DNA from: Melioribacteraceae bacterium
Lineage (GTDB): Bacteria > Bacteroidota > Ignavibacteria > Ignavibacteriales > Melioribacteraceae
Direction: 5' to 3'
DNA length: 64,000 bases
Assembly: GCA_016927595.1 (NCBI GenBank)
Contig: JAFGMI010000008.1
Span: 1 to 64,000, forward strand
Shown here: positions 44,182 to 55,000 of the stretch, one piece after another
Layout of the letters: every line of letters starts with the position of its first letter
How positions within the stretch are numbered: position 1 is the stretch's first letter
Program-made: the position numbers and the translations under genes
The notes under the pieces: generated by a model
Told to the model about the DNA's origin: nothing
The model's input: the letters and a program-made list of their open reading frames with translations, nothing else
Database searches by the model: none

Positions 44182-44208
44182 TTGACAAACAGATCAAATT
44201 TGTATATT
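44182..44208 (+). promoter_or_regulatory. Possible sigma-70-type promoter of the giant surface-protein gene
   Basis: TTGACA (44182-44187) and TATATT (44203-44208) are separated by 15 bases, slightly shorter than ideal, about 230 bases upstream of the ATG. The surrounding DNA is so AT-rich that chance is a real possibility. Confidence 0.3.
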
Positions 44209-44296
44209 TTTCAAAAAATTGATAAAAATACTTGATCTCATTTATTGTTATAAGGGGCAATTTAAAGTAGAACTTAAAATATTATAAGGAATAAGT

Positions 44297-44437
44297 GTGA
44301 ATTTTTTTATTAATAATAACAAACAAACATGGAGGATAATAGATGAAGAAAAGTCTACCACCTTAAATTTTAAAACTAATTGTTGTTATTTCGAAAAACG
44401 AGATTTAGAATTTCTAAATAATCAGGAGAACAAATAA
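44297..44437 (+). CDS. Possible short leader frame ending next to the giant gene
   Basis: A 46-codon frame starts at GTG 44297, six bases after AAGGA, and stops with TAA at 44435-44437, one base before the ATG of the 2507-residue protein. The predicted peptide (VNFFINNNKQTWRIIDEEKS...) matches nothing I recognise. A second, seven-codon frame (MKKSLPP, 44343-44366) with a strong GGAGG lies inside it in another phase. Either could be a translated leader coupled to the giant gene, or both may be chance in AT-rich DNA. Confidence 0.25.
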   Translation: MNFFINNNKQTWRIIDEEKSTTLNFKTNCCYFEKRDLEFLNNQENK

Positions 44438-44438
44438 T

Positions 44439-47400
44439 ATGAACTTTTACAAGCTACTTAAGCAATTGAGCTTTATTGCGGTTATGCTTGCTTTCGGTGC
44501 AAGTTCCCTCATTGCTCAGACTTATGTTAGTAACACGAACGGTAATGACGTTACCGGTACTGGTACGGCTCTAAGCCCGTATAAAACCATTGCTGTCGGT
44601 ATGACCAATACTGCTTCGGGTGGAACCATAATCGTCGATCCAGATACTTATGCCGAAGGTGGTGCTCAGCTGGTAATAGGCGATGCATATACTTTCGTTG
44701 CAGAAGATTTTTGGACTACACCGAGTGGTTTAACGGTTGTTACAATTACTAACGGTATTGAAATAGCTCCTGGAGCAGGGAAAACTGTTTCTATTGGTGA
44801 AACCGGACTTACCTGGAATTTAGGTGCCACTGCAAATGCGTTAGAATTGACAGATGGTGCTTTGAATATAGTAACCGCTAACGTAACTATTGCTTCCGGC
44901 GGTACTGTTACTAGAACAGCAGGTACTCTTAATCAGGCGTTGACAACTACAAATGTTAATGTAACGTATGACGGCACGCTTGATATTGCTGCTGGTCCTG
45001 AAGTTCCGGCAGATTTGGGAACAGGTTTGCTGACCGTTAATATTACAGCCGGCAAAACCGTCACATTTGCAAATGCTATTGAAACAACAGGTGGCATTAC
45101 GGTTACTACAGGTAATGCAACTTTTAATGGCAACCTTGATCTTTCGACAAGTACATTTACAAATACACCTGCCGGCAATGCAATTTCAATTACTGGCAAC
45201 ATGAGTTTTACTTCCGGTAGAATATTAAACTCTAATACCGGTGTGGTAGTAATTGATGGAAATGTAAGCTGGTCTTTGGGTGCAGATCTTGTGGCTAGTG
45301 CCGTTGATAACAATGGCAACGGAACAATCACACTTAACGGCACTGTAAGTTTTACTCATGACGCAGTCGCAGTAGGCGATTGGGATGCTGTTATCGATAA
45401 TAATGGCACTGGTACAATCACATTGGCTCAGGGTTTCTCGAGTAATGATGCTGCCGCCAATAAAACGACAAGAGTTTCACTTACTAATGTTAGTACAGGT
45501 AATCTTATTTCTAATAGTACTATTACAGCATGGGATGTTACTCAGGCAGCCGCTGCAGGTGCTATTAAAGTAGCAGGCGGAACTGTAAAGAACGCAATCT
45601 CAGTTGGCGCGGCTGGTACTCTCGAATTAACAGCCGATTTAACAGCTAGCGGAGCAGTTGCGCATAACAATGCTGGTACAATTAAACTGAATTCTAATAC
45701 ACTTACAATATCCGGAGCAGGTGGTAACCTTCCTGGCGGCGGTAATGTAATCTCAACAACAGCTGCCACAGTTGGTTCAGGTACACTGAGCGTAACAAAT
45801 GCTATTACAGTTACCCAGGCTCAACTGCCTAACGTTAGTATTAGCGGCGCTGCAGGTAAATTAACACTCGGCGGTGCTACGGTTGCTTATGGTAACGTAG
45901 TGCTTAATTCAGCAGTAAACGGCGCTCTTACTGACGGCGGATTTAATCTGACGCTGCATGGCAATTTTACAAGATCGGATAATACCCCGACAAACCATGC
46001 ACTGACAGGTACTTTAACATTTGCTAATACTACTACAGCGCAGACACTTACTCCTGGCGCTTCACTTAGTTTGAATAATCTTACTCTTAATAAAGCCGCA
46101 GGTGTTGTTGTAACTCTGCAGGCTTCAATTATCGTAAAGAATAACTTAACAATTACTGCGGGTAGCCTGAACGTAGGTGACGCAAATTTGAATATGACCG
46201 GTACTGGTGTTACTTTTGATAACAGCGGTAGTGCATATTCCTCAACCGGTAATGGTTATGTAGTATTTGAAAACGCTTCCGCAGGCGGCGCTCTAACAGC
46301 AACAATACAAGGTACTGGTACTTTTGGTAATATTCTTATAAACCTTGTTGATGCTACTGATCATGTCGCAACCGGTTCGAATATTTCATTTTCTGGCATA
46401 TTATATATTAATAAAGGTGATCTTGATGTTGATGGAGCTGCTGAGACCCTCACCTTCACGAATACTCTTGTAGCTAGTCCTACAATCAAGATAAATACTA
46501 CTGCTGCTAACAGTGCTTCACTCGTAGCTACAGCCGGAGCAGTTGCAGTCGCAGCAGCAACCACAATAAATCTTGAATATTTTGGTACTACAGCTTTTGC
46601 AGCTGCTCTTGAATGGTCGGTTGGTACAGCTACAAAGCTTAACAATGTTACAATTAACACTACAAACGTTGCCGTTACTGGTTACAACGGTGCATCCACA
46701 ATAGCAGGCGTTCTTACGGTTGCCAGCGGTGCTACGTTAACCCAGGGCGCTAACGTTTATACGTTATCAGGTGCTTCCAAGACCCATTCGGTTCTCGGTA
46801 CAGTAGGCGGCGGTACATTAACTGTTACCGGTGCCGGCTCAGCGATTAACGGTGGTGTTGCAGCTGCTGACGCTGCTAAAATAAATAATCTTATAATTAA
46901 CCTTACAAATGCAACCGATGTCTTTACTTCTTCCAACTTGAAGGAAATTGCAGACCTTACCGTTACAAAAGGCGATGCTGCAATTACAATGACAACTACT
47001 GTTTCTAAGGTTGCCAACGTAACATTAACAGCTGGTTCACTTAATCTGAATATGCCTGGTACTACGGCAGTTTCAAATACACACACTGGTGATTTGACTC
47101 TGACATCAGGTACATTAACCTATACCAGAACTGCTGCCCAAAATACAATTGCCGGTAAAGTAACTTTAACTGCCGGAGATTTAATTCTGGGTTCAAATGT
47201 GTTGGTAGCTGGCGATGGTGCTGATGGTATTTTGCAGGATGACGGTAACATAAATCTTGGTGGATTTGACCTTACATTACAACCAGCTGCAGCATTCGCT
47301 GCCGATTATGACAGAACCGCTGCTGGCGCTGCAGGTACGATTACTAATGGTACTTTAGTATTAGACGCAACAACACAGGCTATTGACTTAAGCCCGGGTA

Positions 47401-50400
47401 CTTCCTTTGTTTTACCTAATGTTGAGTGTGTCGGTACTGCTAACGGTGTTACATTTAATGCCTCATTGGAAATCGGCGGAACTTTATTGGTTGATAATGC
47501 AGGTACTTTAACACAAGGTGCAGGCGTTCTTACAGTTTCCGGCGGTTCAATTCATATTGAAAGTGACGCCGGTGCGTTTACAGGTGCTATGACTATAACC
47601 GGCACAACTGTAACCTTAGAAAAAGACTATGCTATTCCTACTTTAGTAATTAACTCCGCCGGAACAGTTTCTGTAGTAAGCGATCCTGTTGCAACGGTAC
47701 GTACATTAACCGTAGGAACCGCATTTACACTTACACAGGGTACCTTGGCGATGGGTGATCATCACCTCGCCGTTAGTACTGCATTTACTTATACAGCAGG
47801 TTCAATTACTCAGGAAGACGGTATCTTGAAACTTAATGTTGCTCTTCCTACCTTACCTGCTACCGGATTTGCTGTGGATAATCTTCAGGTTCTTACTACT
47901 GCAACAAGCTTTGGAACAAGCGCTGTTACAGTAAATAAAAATCTGATTATGGATGTATCCATTACTACGAGTGCCGATGGAAAATTAACATTAGGCGACG
48001 GTTGTTTGATAACAAGAACAGCTAACGCTGCTGTGTTATCAAAACTGCCTACATTCGGTGCAAATACAGATGTAAAATATATGACATTTACAGGCGGTGA
48101 TATTAGTACTGCAAAAGAACTTCCCGCAACTGTAAGAAACTTAACTCTTGTTTCTTCAGATGCGACAGCTAATAACGCAGATGCGGTTGAAGTTTTATTA
48201 ACAGCAAATGTAACTGTTAGTGGTACATTATCGCTGGCTGATAAATTAGACGCTGTTACTAATTCAAAAACTGTTACGATGGGAGACGGATCAACATTGG
48301 AACTTAAAGTTAACGGTACTGTTGCTTTAGATAAAAATGTTGTTAAATCCGGTGCTATGGATTTAGTATATAATGGTGCTACGAACACATCACTGAGAGA
48401 ATTTGGTACAATAACCAGTGGTGCGCATCCGACATACACAGGTGATATTACATTCAAGAACGATGTAAATCTTGATGCTGCCACACATACTATAAATGGT
48501 ACAGTTACTTTGGATGGTGGAAATATTATCACCAATAGTGATGCGGTTAATGCTGCTGCAATGGATGCTGCAGTTACTGCAGCTAGCCCTGTTGTAATCA
48601 CAATTAACGGTCACGGACTTACAACCGGTACTGAAGTATATATAAGAGGAAACTCTGAAATTGCTGATGGTGAATATGCTGTAACAGCTATCAACGCAAA
48701 CACATTCAGTGTTCCTTTTGATAATACAGCTGGCGCTGGTGCTGCTACTGATGGTACAGTTTACAAAACAGACAGGACTTTGAACTTACAGGGTAACGTA
48801 GCGGAAACTGCAAATAAAGGCTGGTTCAGAGGCACCGGAAATGTTAATTTCACAGGCGCAAACGACCAGACACTTACAATTGTTGAAAACAAAACAATTG
48901 CAGCTTATTCGTCTTTTGCAGTTAATAAAACAAATGCTGATGATTATGTACTGCTTAGTGGTGGTAATCTCGACTTTGCAGCAAATTCAATTAACCTTGG
49001 TCTTACTAAAGGTGTGTTGAATACTGATGCAACAAGCAAAATTATTCTTAAGCAGTCTGTATCGGGCGGTCAGCCGACTCAGGGTTTTGCAAGAACAGCT
49101 GGTGTTGTTGCTGGTAATGTTGAGAAATTCATTGATAGATCAACAACTGTAGATATAAGCAAGGTTGAATTCCCGACCGGTTCTCTTGCCGGCGAATACA
49201 GACCTGCAAACTTCTACTTTAAGTCCACTCCGCAGTCTTCAATTAACCTCTTGGTTAATCATGAAGAAGTATCTCCTGGTGGCGAAAACGGTATTCCGCT
49301 TACAGTTAATTCTACCTTGACTGTTACAAACTATCCTGATTTCTTCTGGTTTGCTAGATCAGACATAGCTCTTGCTCCGTCTTACAAGTTCGACGTTGAA
49401 TTCCAGGCTCAAGGTTATAATGATTATGTGCTCGATGGAATCGAAAATGTTCGTTTGATGAGAAGAGATTCGGGTAACGTTGCTAACAACTGGGTACTCC
49501 AGGGCGGAACAACCGCTACATACGATAACTCGACAATAGATGCAAACTGGCCTCTGGTTAAAGTAATTGACGCTACTGGTGGTATAACACAACAAGGCTC
49601 TAGATTTACTTACAGCCAGTCCAACAAGGCTCCGGTTGTAGCAAAAACGGCTACGAAAAATAGCGCAGTTCTTGATGTTTCTGCCGGTACAGCTACAATC
49701 AATGAAAAGACGGATACACTTGTTGTAACCTACACAGTCAGCGATCCCGACATAGGTGATGCAGCAACTTTATCAAGCACACTTCTGCCTACGGGCGCTA
49801 CATGGGCTAACAGTAAGGTAACGTGGACACCAGGTTACGATCAGGCTGGAACCCATGAAATTATTATAACAGGTACAGATACTTACAATCAAATGACACA
49901 CGACACATTGACTGTAACCGTAAATAATGTTAATCAGCCTCCTACATGGACAGCTGCTCCTACGGATACGACCAATGTTTACGAAAATACAGCTTCAACA
50001 TTCACATTCACAGCAGTTGACGCCGACGTTCAGGATGTGACCTACACATTTGCGGTTACTGCCGGTACATCTCCGGACAGCATTTCAATCGTTGACACTA
50101 CAGGCGTTCTTTATATTATGCCTGCATTCGGCGAAGCCGGTAACGTATTCAGCGTAAAAGTAACAGCTACTGACGGAGCAAGTCCAATTGACTCTACGGT
50201 TGTGTTCAAAGTTAACAACGTGAACAGAGTTCCTGTTGTTGATACGGCTATGCCTGATACAACAGTAGCCGAAGCTGCTACATTGACTTTGGATTTCGGT
50301 CCTAATTTCAGTGATCCTGATGCTGAAGCTCTTACATTTACACATAAATTATTAAAAGCCGGTGTTGCTGTTGACTCTGCATTGGCAGGTGCTATGACCG

Positions 50401-51962
50401 CAGCAGGCGTATTTACATGGACGCCTTCATATGTTCAAGCCGGTGATTATGTATTAGTTGCTACTGCATCCGACGGTCTAGGCGCAACAGACGATACGGT
50501 TGCTGTTGTAGTTACGGATGTTAATGCCGCTCCTACATTTACTGAAGTTCTGGTTAACGACACAGTATTTGTCGGTGAATCGTTCGAATTCATTTACGAA
50601 GCTGTTGACCTTGATGGCGATGCATTAACATTCAGCTTTGCTGATGAAAATCCGACTGGATCAACTATAACTGCAATAAACGATACAAGCGCTAAATTCT
50701 CATGGACACCTGAAGTTCAGGCTACAGCTATCTATCTGATTAAAGTAAAAGTATCGGATGGAACAGCCGAAGCTAACACAACAGGCGAACTTCTTGTTAA
50801 AGTTACAACTGTTGATCTGAGCGGTAAGGTTACATATGCAGACGGCGCGCTTGCAATTGCAAATGCAGAAGTTACATTAAATACAGCTAAAGATACAACA
50901 GATGCAAACGGTGATTTCGGATTTACTGGTGTAGCTGCAGGATCATATACTCTTACTGCAAGCAAGACCGGTAACAGCGGCGGTATTTCATCTGCAGATG
51001 CTTTGGCTGCGGCTTTGTTCTTTGTAGACGACTCTGTAAACGCATTAACCGATATGCAGCAGTTAGCAGCAGACGTGAATGAAGACGCCACAGTAAACCT
51101 GACTGATGCTCTCCTTATTCTGAGAAAATCTGTAGGTTTCGACGACGCAACATTCACAGCTGACGAATGGCTGTTTGAATCCGAAAGCGTTACAGTTACT
51201 ACATCAAATGTTACACAGAACTTTGCAGGTATTGTAGCCGGCGACGTTAATGCAAGCTTTACACTAAGCATGGCTAAACAAGCTGCTCCAATATCGGTTA
51301 ACAGTTCAGAAATACTTAAGATTAAACCTCAGGCAGAATTTGAATTGCCTGTTAAAGTTAGTGCTCCGGCTGAAGTTAGTGCTTACAACTTAGCGTTCAG
51401 CTACCCTGCAGATCTTATGGAATTTGTAGGCGTAAGCGGTGCATCTAACATTATATATAACGATGAAGAAGGATTGGTTAAAATTGCTTTTGCAGACTTC
51501 ACCGGTAAGAAACCGCTTAGTGTTGATGAAGACGGTGCTATTGCGCTTCTCAAATTCAAAGCTACCGAAGCATTTGCTAAATCTAGTGAAGCAAGTGTAA
51601 CCTTACAGGAAGGTGAAGTAGTTAACAGGTTTGGTAAAGATGCTAATGTTGCGTTGAATGTTGCTACAGTATCTGTATCAATACCTACAACTTTCGCGTT
51701 GATGCAGAACTATCCGAACCCATTCAATCCGTCAACAACTATATCTTACGACTTACCGGAAAACGGCAAAGTAACATTGACCATTTACAACACTATCGGT
51801 CAGGAAGTTGCTACACTGGTTAACGGTACAGTACAGGAAGCAGGTTCATATAAGGTTAATTGGAATGCTTCAAATCTGGCTAGTGGTATTTATCTCTACA
51901 GAATTAACGTAGAAGGTGCAAAAAACCACGTAGTTGTTAAGAAAATGATGCTTATGAAGTAA
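44439..51962 (+). CDS. Giant T9SS surface protein: beta-helix, Ig-like, dockerin and cohesin segments
   Basis: 2507 residues, with AGGAG upstream of the ATG and a signal peptide ending in SLIAQT. Residues ~28-1700 are Ala/Gly/Thr/Asn-rich strands of ~20-30 residues, typical of a right-handed beta-helix adhesin; the start resembles DUF1565 (GTGTALSPYKTI). An FCCH-like module (HGLTTGTEVYIRG, NTFSVPFD) interrupts it at ~1384-1446. Ig/cadherin-like domains follow at ~1729-2127, then a carboxypeptidase-regulatory-like domain (~2125-2178). A dockerin segment occupies ~2178-2234, with the calcium loop DVNEDATVNLTD from Asp2212 and a degenerate first repeat. A cohesin-like domain is at ~2282-2414 and a T9SS sorting domain at ~2419-2507. 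Likely a surface scaffold or adhesin; ligand unknown. Confidence 0.88.
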   Translation: MNFYKLLKQLSFIAVMLAFGASSLIAQTYVSNTNGNDVTGTGTALSPYKTIAVGMTNTASGGTIIVDPDTYAEGGAQLVIGDAYTFVAEDFWTTPSGLTVVTITNGIEIAPGAGKTVSIGETGLTWNLGATANALELTDGALNIVTANVTIASGGTVTRTAGTLNQALTTTNVNVTYDGTLDIAAGPEVPADLGTGLLTVNITAGKTVTFANAIETTGGITVTTGNATFNGNLDLSTSTFTNTPAGNAISITGNMSFTSGRILNSNTGVVVIDGNVSWSLGADLVASAVDNNGNGTITLNGTVSFTHDAVAVGDWDAVIDNNGTGTITLAQGFSSNDAAANKTTRVSLTNVSTGNLISNSTITAWDVTQAAAAGAIKVAGGTVKNAISVGAAGTLELTADLTASGAVAHNNAGTIKLNSNTLTISGAGGNLPGGGNVISTTAATVGSGTLSVTNAITVTQAQLPNVSISGAAGKLTLGGATVAYGNVVLNSAVNGALTDGGFNLTLHGNFTRSDNTPTNHALTGTLTFANTTTAQTLTPGASLSLNNLTLNKAAGVVVTLQASIIVKNNLTITAGSLNVGDANLNMTGTGVTFDNSGSAYSSTGNGYVVFENASAGGALTATIQGTGTFGNILINLVDATDHVATGSNISFSGILYINKGDLDVDGAAETLTFTNTLVASPTIKINTTAANSASLVATAGAVAVAAATTINLEYFGTTAFAAALEWSVGTATKLNNVTINTTNVAVTGYNGASTIAGVLTVASGATLTQGANVYTLSGASKTHSVLGTVGGGTLTVTGAGSAINGGVAAADAAKINNLIINLTNATDVFTSSNLKEIADLTVTKGDAAITMTTTVSKVANVTLTAGSLNLNMPGTTAVSNTHTGDLTLTSGTLTYTRTAAQNTIAGKVTLTAGDLILGSNVLVAGDGADGILQDDGNINLGGFDLTLQPAAAFAADYDRTAAGAAGTITNGTLVLDATTQAIDLSPGTSFVLPNVECVGTANGVTFNASLEIGGTLLVDNAGTLTQGAGVLTVSGGSIHIESDAGAFTGAMTITGTTVTLEKDYAIPTLVINSAGTVSVVSDPVATVRTLTVGTAFTLTQGTLAMGDHHLAVSTAFTYTAGSITQEDGILKLNVALPTLPATGFAVDNLQVLTTATSFGTSAVTVNKNLIMDVSITTSADGKLTLGDGCLITRTANAAVLSKLPTFGANTDVKYMTFTGGDISTAKELPATVRNLTLVSSDATANNADAVEVLLTANVTVSGTLSLADKLDAVTNSKTVTMGDGSTLELKVNGTVALDKNVVKSGAMDLVYNGATNTSLREFGTITSGAHPTYTGDITFKNDVNLDAATHTINGTVTLDGGNIITNSDAVNAAAMDAAVTAASPVVITINGHGLTTGTEVYIRGNSEIADGEYAVTAINANTFSVPFDNTAGAGAATDGTVYKTDRTLNLQGNVAETANKGWFRGTGNVNFTGANDQTLTIVENKTIAAYSSFAVNKTNADDYVLLSGGNLDFAANSINLGLTKGVLNTDATSKIILKQSVSGGQPTQGFARTAGVVAGNVEKFIDRSTTVDISKVEFPTGSLAGEYRPANFYFKSTPQSSINLLVNHEEVSPGGENGIPLTVNSTLTVTNYPDFFWFARSDIALAPSYKFDVEFQAQGYNDYVLDGIENVRLMRRDSGNVANNWVLQGGTTATYDNSTIDANWPLVKVIDATGGITQQGSRFTYSQSNKAPVVAKTATKNSAVLDVSAGTATINEKTDTLVVTYTVSDPDIGDAATLSSTLLPTGATWANSKVTWTPGYDQAGTHEIIITGTDTYNQMTHDTLTVTVNNVNQPPTWTAAPTDTTNVYENTASTFTFTAVDADVQDVTYTFAVTAGTSPDSISIVDTTGVLYIMPAFGEAGNVFSVKVTATDGASPIDSTVVFKVNNVNRVPVVDTAMPDTTVAEAATLTLDFGPNFSDPDAEALTFTHKLLKAGVAVDSALAGAMTAAGVFTWTPSYVQAGDYVLVATASDGLGATDDTVAVVVTDVNAAPTFTEVLVNDTVFVGESFEFIYEAVDLDGDALTFSFADENPTGSTITAINDTSAKFSWTPEVQATAIYLIKVKVSDGTAEANTTGELLVKVTTVDLSGKVTYADGALAIANAEVTLNTAKDTTDANGDFGFTGVAAGSYTLTASKTGNSGGISSADALAAALFFVDDSVNALTDMQQLAADVNEDATVNLTDALLILRKSVGFDDATFTADEWLFESESVTVTTSNVTQNFAGIVAGDVNASFTLSMAKQAAPISVNSSEILKIKPQAEFELPVKVSAPAEVSAYNLAFSYPADLMEFVGVSGASNIIYNDEEGLVKIAFADFTGKKPLSVDEDGAIALLKFKATEAFAKSSEASVTLQEGEVVNRFGKDANVALNVATVSVSIPTTFALMQNYPNPFNPSTTISYDLPENGKVTLTIYNTIGQEVATLVNGTVQEAGSYKVNWNASNLASGIYLYRINVEGAKNHVVVKKMMLMK

Positions 51963-51975
51963 GACTGATTAAATT

Positions 51976-52010
51976 CAGGGTGTAAGTTAAAACTTACACC
52001 CTGTTTTTTA
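51976..52010 (+). terminator. Strong terminator after the giant surface-protein gene
   Basis: A perfect 13-bp stem CAGGGTGTAAGTT / AACTTACACCCTG with a minimal loop is followed by TTTTTTAT. It separates the two large secreted-protein genes, so the second needs its own promoter or readthrough; only ~30 bases remain before its ATG. Confidence 0.93.
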
Positions 52011-52041
52011 TAATCTATGTTTAATTTTGAGAGGAACTTAT

Positions 52042-55000
52042 ATGAAAAAAATCACATCAATTTTGAGCTTAATTTTTCTTTTTGGTTTTTCCGTTCTCCA
52101 GGCTCAAGTTGCAACTATAAGTTTATCAGATACCACAGCTGTTGAAGGTTCTGCAATAAACGTTCCCCTCAGTACAAACAATGATCTCGAAGATGTTAGC
52201 TCTCTTACATTTAATATAAAATATGATGCCGCTGTATTAACATTCAATAATGAAATTGCAAACAGCCAGTTATTAACAACCGGTAATTTGCAGGTTAATC
52301 ATACGGAAGACGGAGCTAACAGTATTATTTCAATTGGATGGTTTAGCACTACGCCAATCACAATTCAAGATTTAATTTTGGATTTGAAATTTGTTTATAT
52401 TGAGGGTACTTCTCCGTTAACATTTACGGGTACTAATGAAGTAACCACAGCAGCTGCTATTATCGATGTTGCTTTTGATGACGGCAGTGTTTTCTTGGCT
52501 GGTCAGGGTCCATTAACATTTTCTCTTTCGGACGAAACTTCAGATCAGAATCAGTCTGTAGCTGTTGATCTCAGAGGAATGAATCTGAATGAAGTAGGAG
52601 CTATGCAGTTTACTGTTGAATACGACACTACTGCATTAGATTTTGTTGAATTACAAAACGACATTGTGGGTTTTACCATAAACTCGGATGTTGATGGTGT
52701 AATTACGCTGGGATGGTTCTCAACTGACGGTTTGTCGGTTATTAACTCAATTCTGGCGCAGCTCGTATTTAATTATACAAGTGGAAATGTTCCCGTTACT
52801 TTTGATCAGGCAGCATGTGAAATCACTAAGCTCGATCAGACAACATTAGTTGCAACTTATAATGACGGTAGTGTTGCTCAGACTACCGCTACTTTAAGCC
52901 TGGCTGACGTTACAGCCCATATCGGCGATACTGTAAATGTTAGCTTCAGTGCTAAAAACATTGTCGATCTCGGCGCGATGACAGTTAAAATTAATTATAA
53001 TGCTACAAATCTTTCATTTTTAGGATTAGTAAACCAAACAGCAGCCGGAAACTTTAGCGCAAATTCTGCCGGCGGTGTTCTAACACTAGGATATTTTAAT
53101 ATTGACGGTCTTGATGTGGTAAGTGATCAGCTGGTAGACCTTCAGTTTGTTTATAATGCCGGAACATCAAACGCTCTGGTATTCGATGAAGCAGACCCCG
53201 AAGTAATAGAAGTAGACGCCACACCAATCAATGTTGCGTTTGTGGATGGGTCTGTCAGTGAAGATACAGCAAACGTAGCCCCGGTATTCACGGCTGTACT
53301 CGGTGCTGCTGAAATTACAGGAGGCGATACACTTTCATTTACATATACAGCAACCGATGTAAATGATGATACTCTAGTATTTGCACTTGTTTCCGGACCG
53401 GAAGGAATGACAGTTGACAGTACCGGCGTTCTTAACTGGGCTACAACTCTGACTACAGCGGGTACTTTCGATGTTGTTGTTTCTGTAAGTGATGGGGAAC
53501 TTGCTAATTTAGATTCCTCAACCGTATTGGTAAATGATATAGCGGTTGAAGTTACAATCAAACAAATACAAACACCTGTAGATTCCACCGATGCTTCCCC
53601 ATATGCTGGTCAGTATGTCAGAACTACTGGTGTTGTTACAGCAGTCGATGCTTATGGAAGCAGTAAAGGATTCTTCCTGCAGGATGGCACAGGTGCTTAC
53701 AGCGGCGTTTTCGTTTATGATCGTGCAGAACCTGTTGTCGAAATAGGCGATAATGTTACTGTTACTACTAAAGTATCTGAATACTACGGTTTAACAGAAC
53801 TGGATTATGACCATAACCCGGTTGCTCTCGTTGTGAACAGCACGGGCAATTCTGTTCCATCAGCAACTACTATTACCGCTGCTGATATGGGCGAAGAGTA
53901 TGAAAGTGTCCTTATCAGAATAGCAGATGCAACGGTAACAAATGATAGTCTTGGTTTCGGTGAATGGGAAGTCAGCGATGCAAGCGGTTCAATTGTTGTT
54001 GATAATGAACTTATGTCCTTTACACCTGAAGACGGCGCTGTTTATCATGTTACCGGTGTTGGTTATTATTCTTATGATCAGTATAAAATAGCACCTAGAG
54101 ACGAATTTGATATCGTCGTAGGAGCTGATGTTTTATATACATGGTTTGAAGTTCCGGCTGGCTCGGAAATATTCCTGAGTGCAACGGATAACAACCAGAG
54201 AGGTATGGCTTACAACCCGGCTACCGGAAATGTTCTTGTTGCTTCAAGAACCGGCGATAACAAAATATACGTTCTCGACGGAATTACGGGAGAATATCTC
54301 GCAGATCTCGATATGGGTAATGTTAATGATTCATCTTATCAGTACAGAGTTAATCAGGTTGTTGTTACCGATGACGGTGTAATTTATGCCTGTAATATGG
54401 TGGCATTCAGCTTTGCAGCTAATTCTTTCGTAATTCACAGATGGGCTGATGAAGATGCTACACCCACTATCGCTTATAAAGGGACACTCACAACAAGAAA
54501 CGGCGATGCAATGGCAGTTGTCGGTACAGGAACATCTACAGTAATTTACGCCGGTGGTGCAAATTCTGCAGAATTGAGAAAGTATACAACTGCTGACGGT
54601 GAAAACTTTGTGCTCGAATCCACAATTACGTGGGCAAACGGAGTGCATGGTATTGCTCCGGTATCAGCCGATGCCAATTCTAATATCTGGGTCAACAAAG
54701 CCGGTCAGGCTGTAACCCTAATAGATCAGAGTGGTACAGTGCTTGCAACCGTACCGTCATCAGTTCTTTCACTCGACTTTTCCGGTGTTGATTATCTCGC
54801 AATGGGAGACGGAACTCAATTGCTTGCAATCGGAGCCAGCACAACTGCTGATAATGCTCTGAAGGTAAAAGTTGTTGATGTTACCGATTTAGACCATCCG
54901 AGAGTTACATGGATGGGTGAAAGATCTACTGCGTATAACTTAAACAACATTACAAGCGGCGGCGTAGTAAACATTGCAGCTTACGAAGACGGATTCAAAC

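Larger units (their letters stand above)
43906..44438 (+). other. Long AT-rich leader of the giant surface-protein gene
   Basis: A 533-base gap after rpiA. It holds no terminator-like hairpin of note, one promoter-like sequence (44182-44208), and two overlapping short frames with Shine-Dalgarno-like sequences immediately before the giant gene. It probably contains the promoter and a long untranslated leader. Confidence 0.55.

Noticed and set aside
47885-48601. 238-codon antisense frame inside the giant surface-protein gene
   Set aside because: It is a shadow of the Thr/Ala/Gly-rich repetitive coding strand; several similar antisense frames occur along the same gene (for example 50732-51271).
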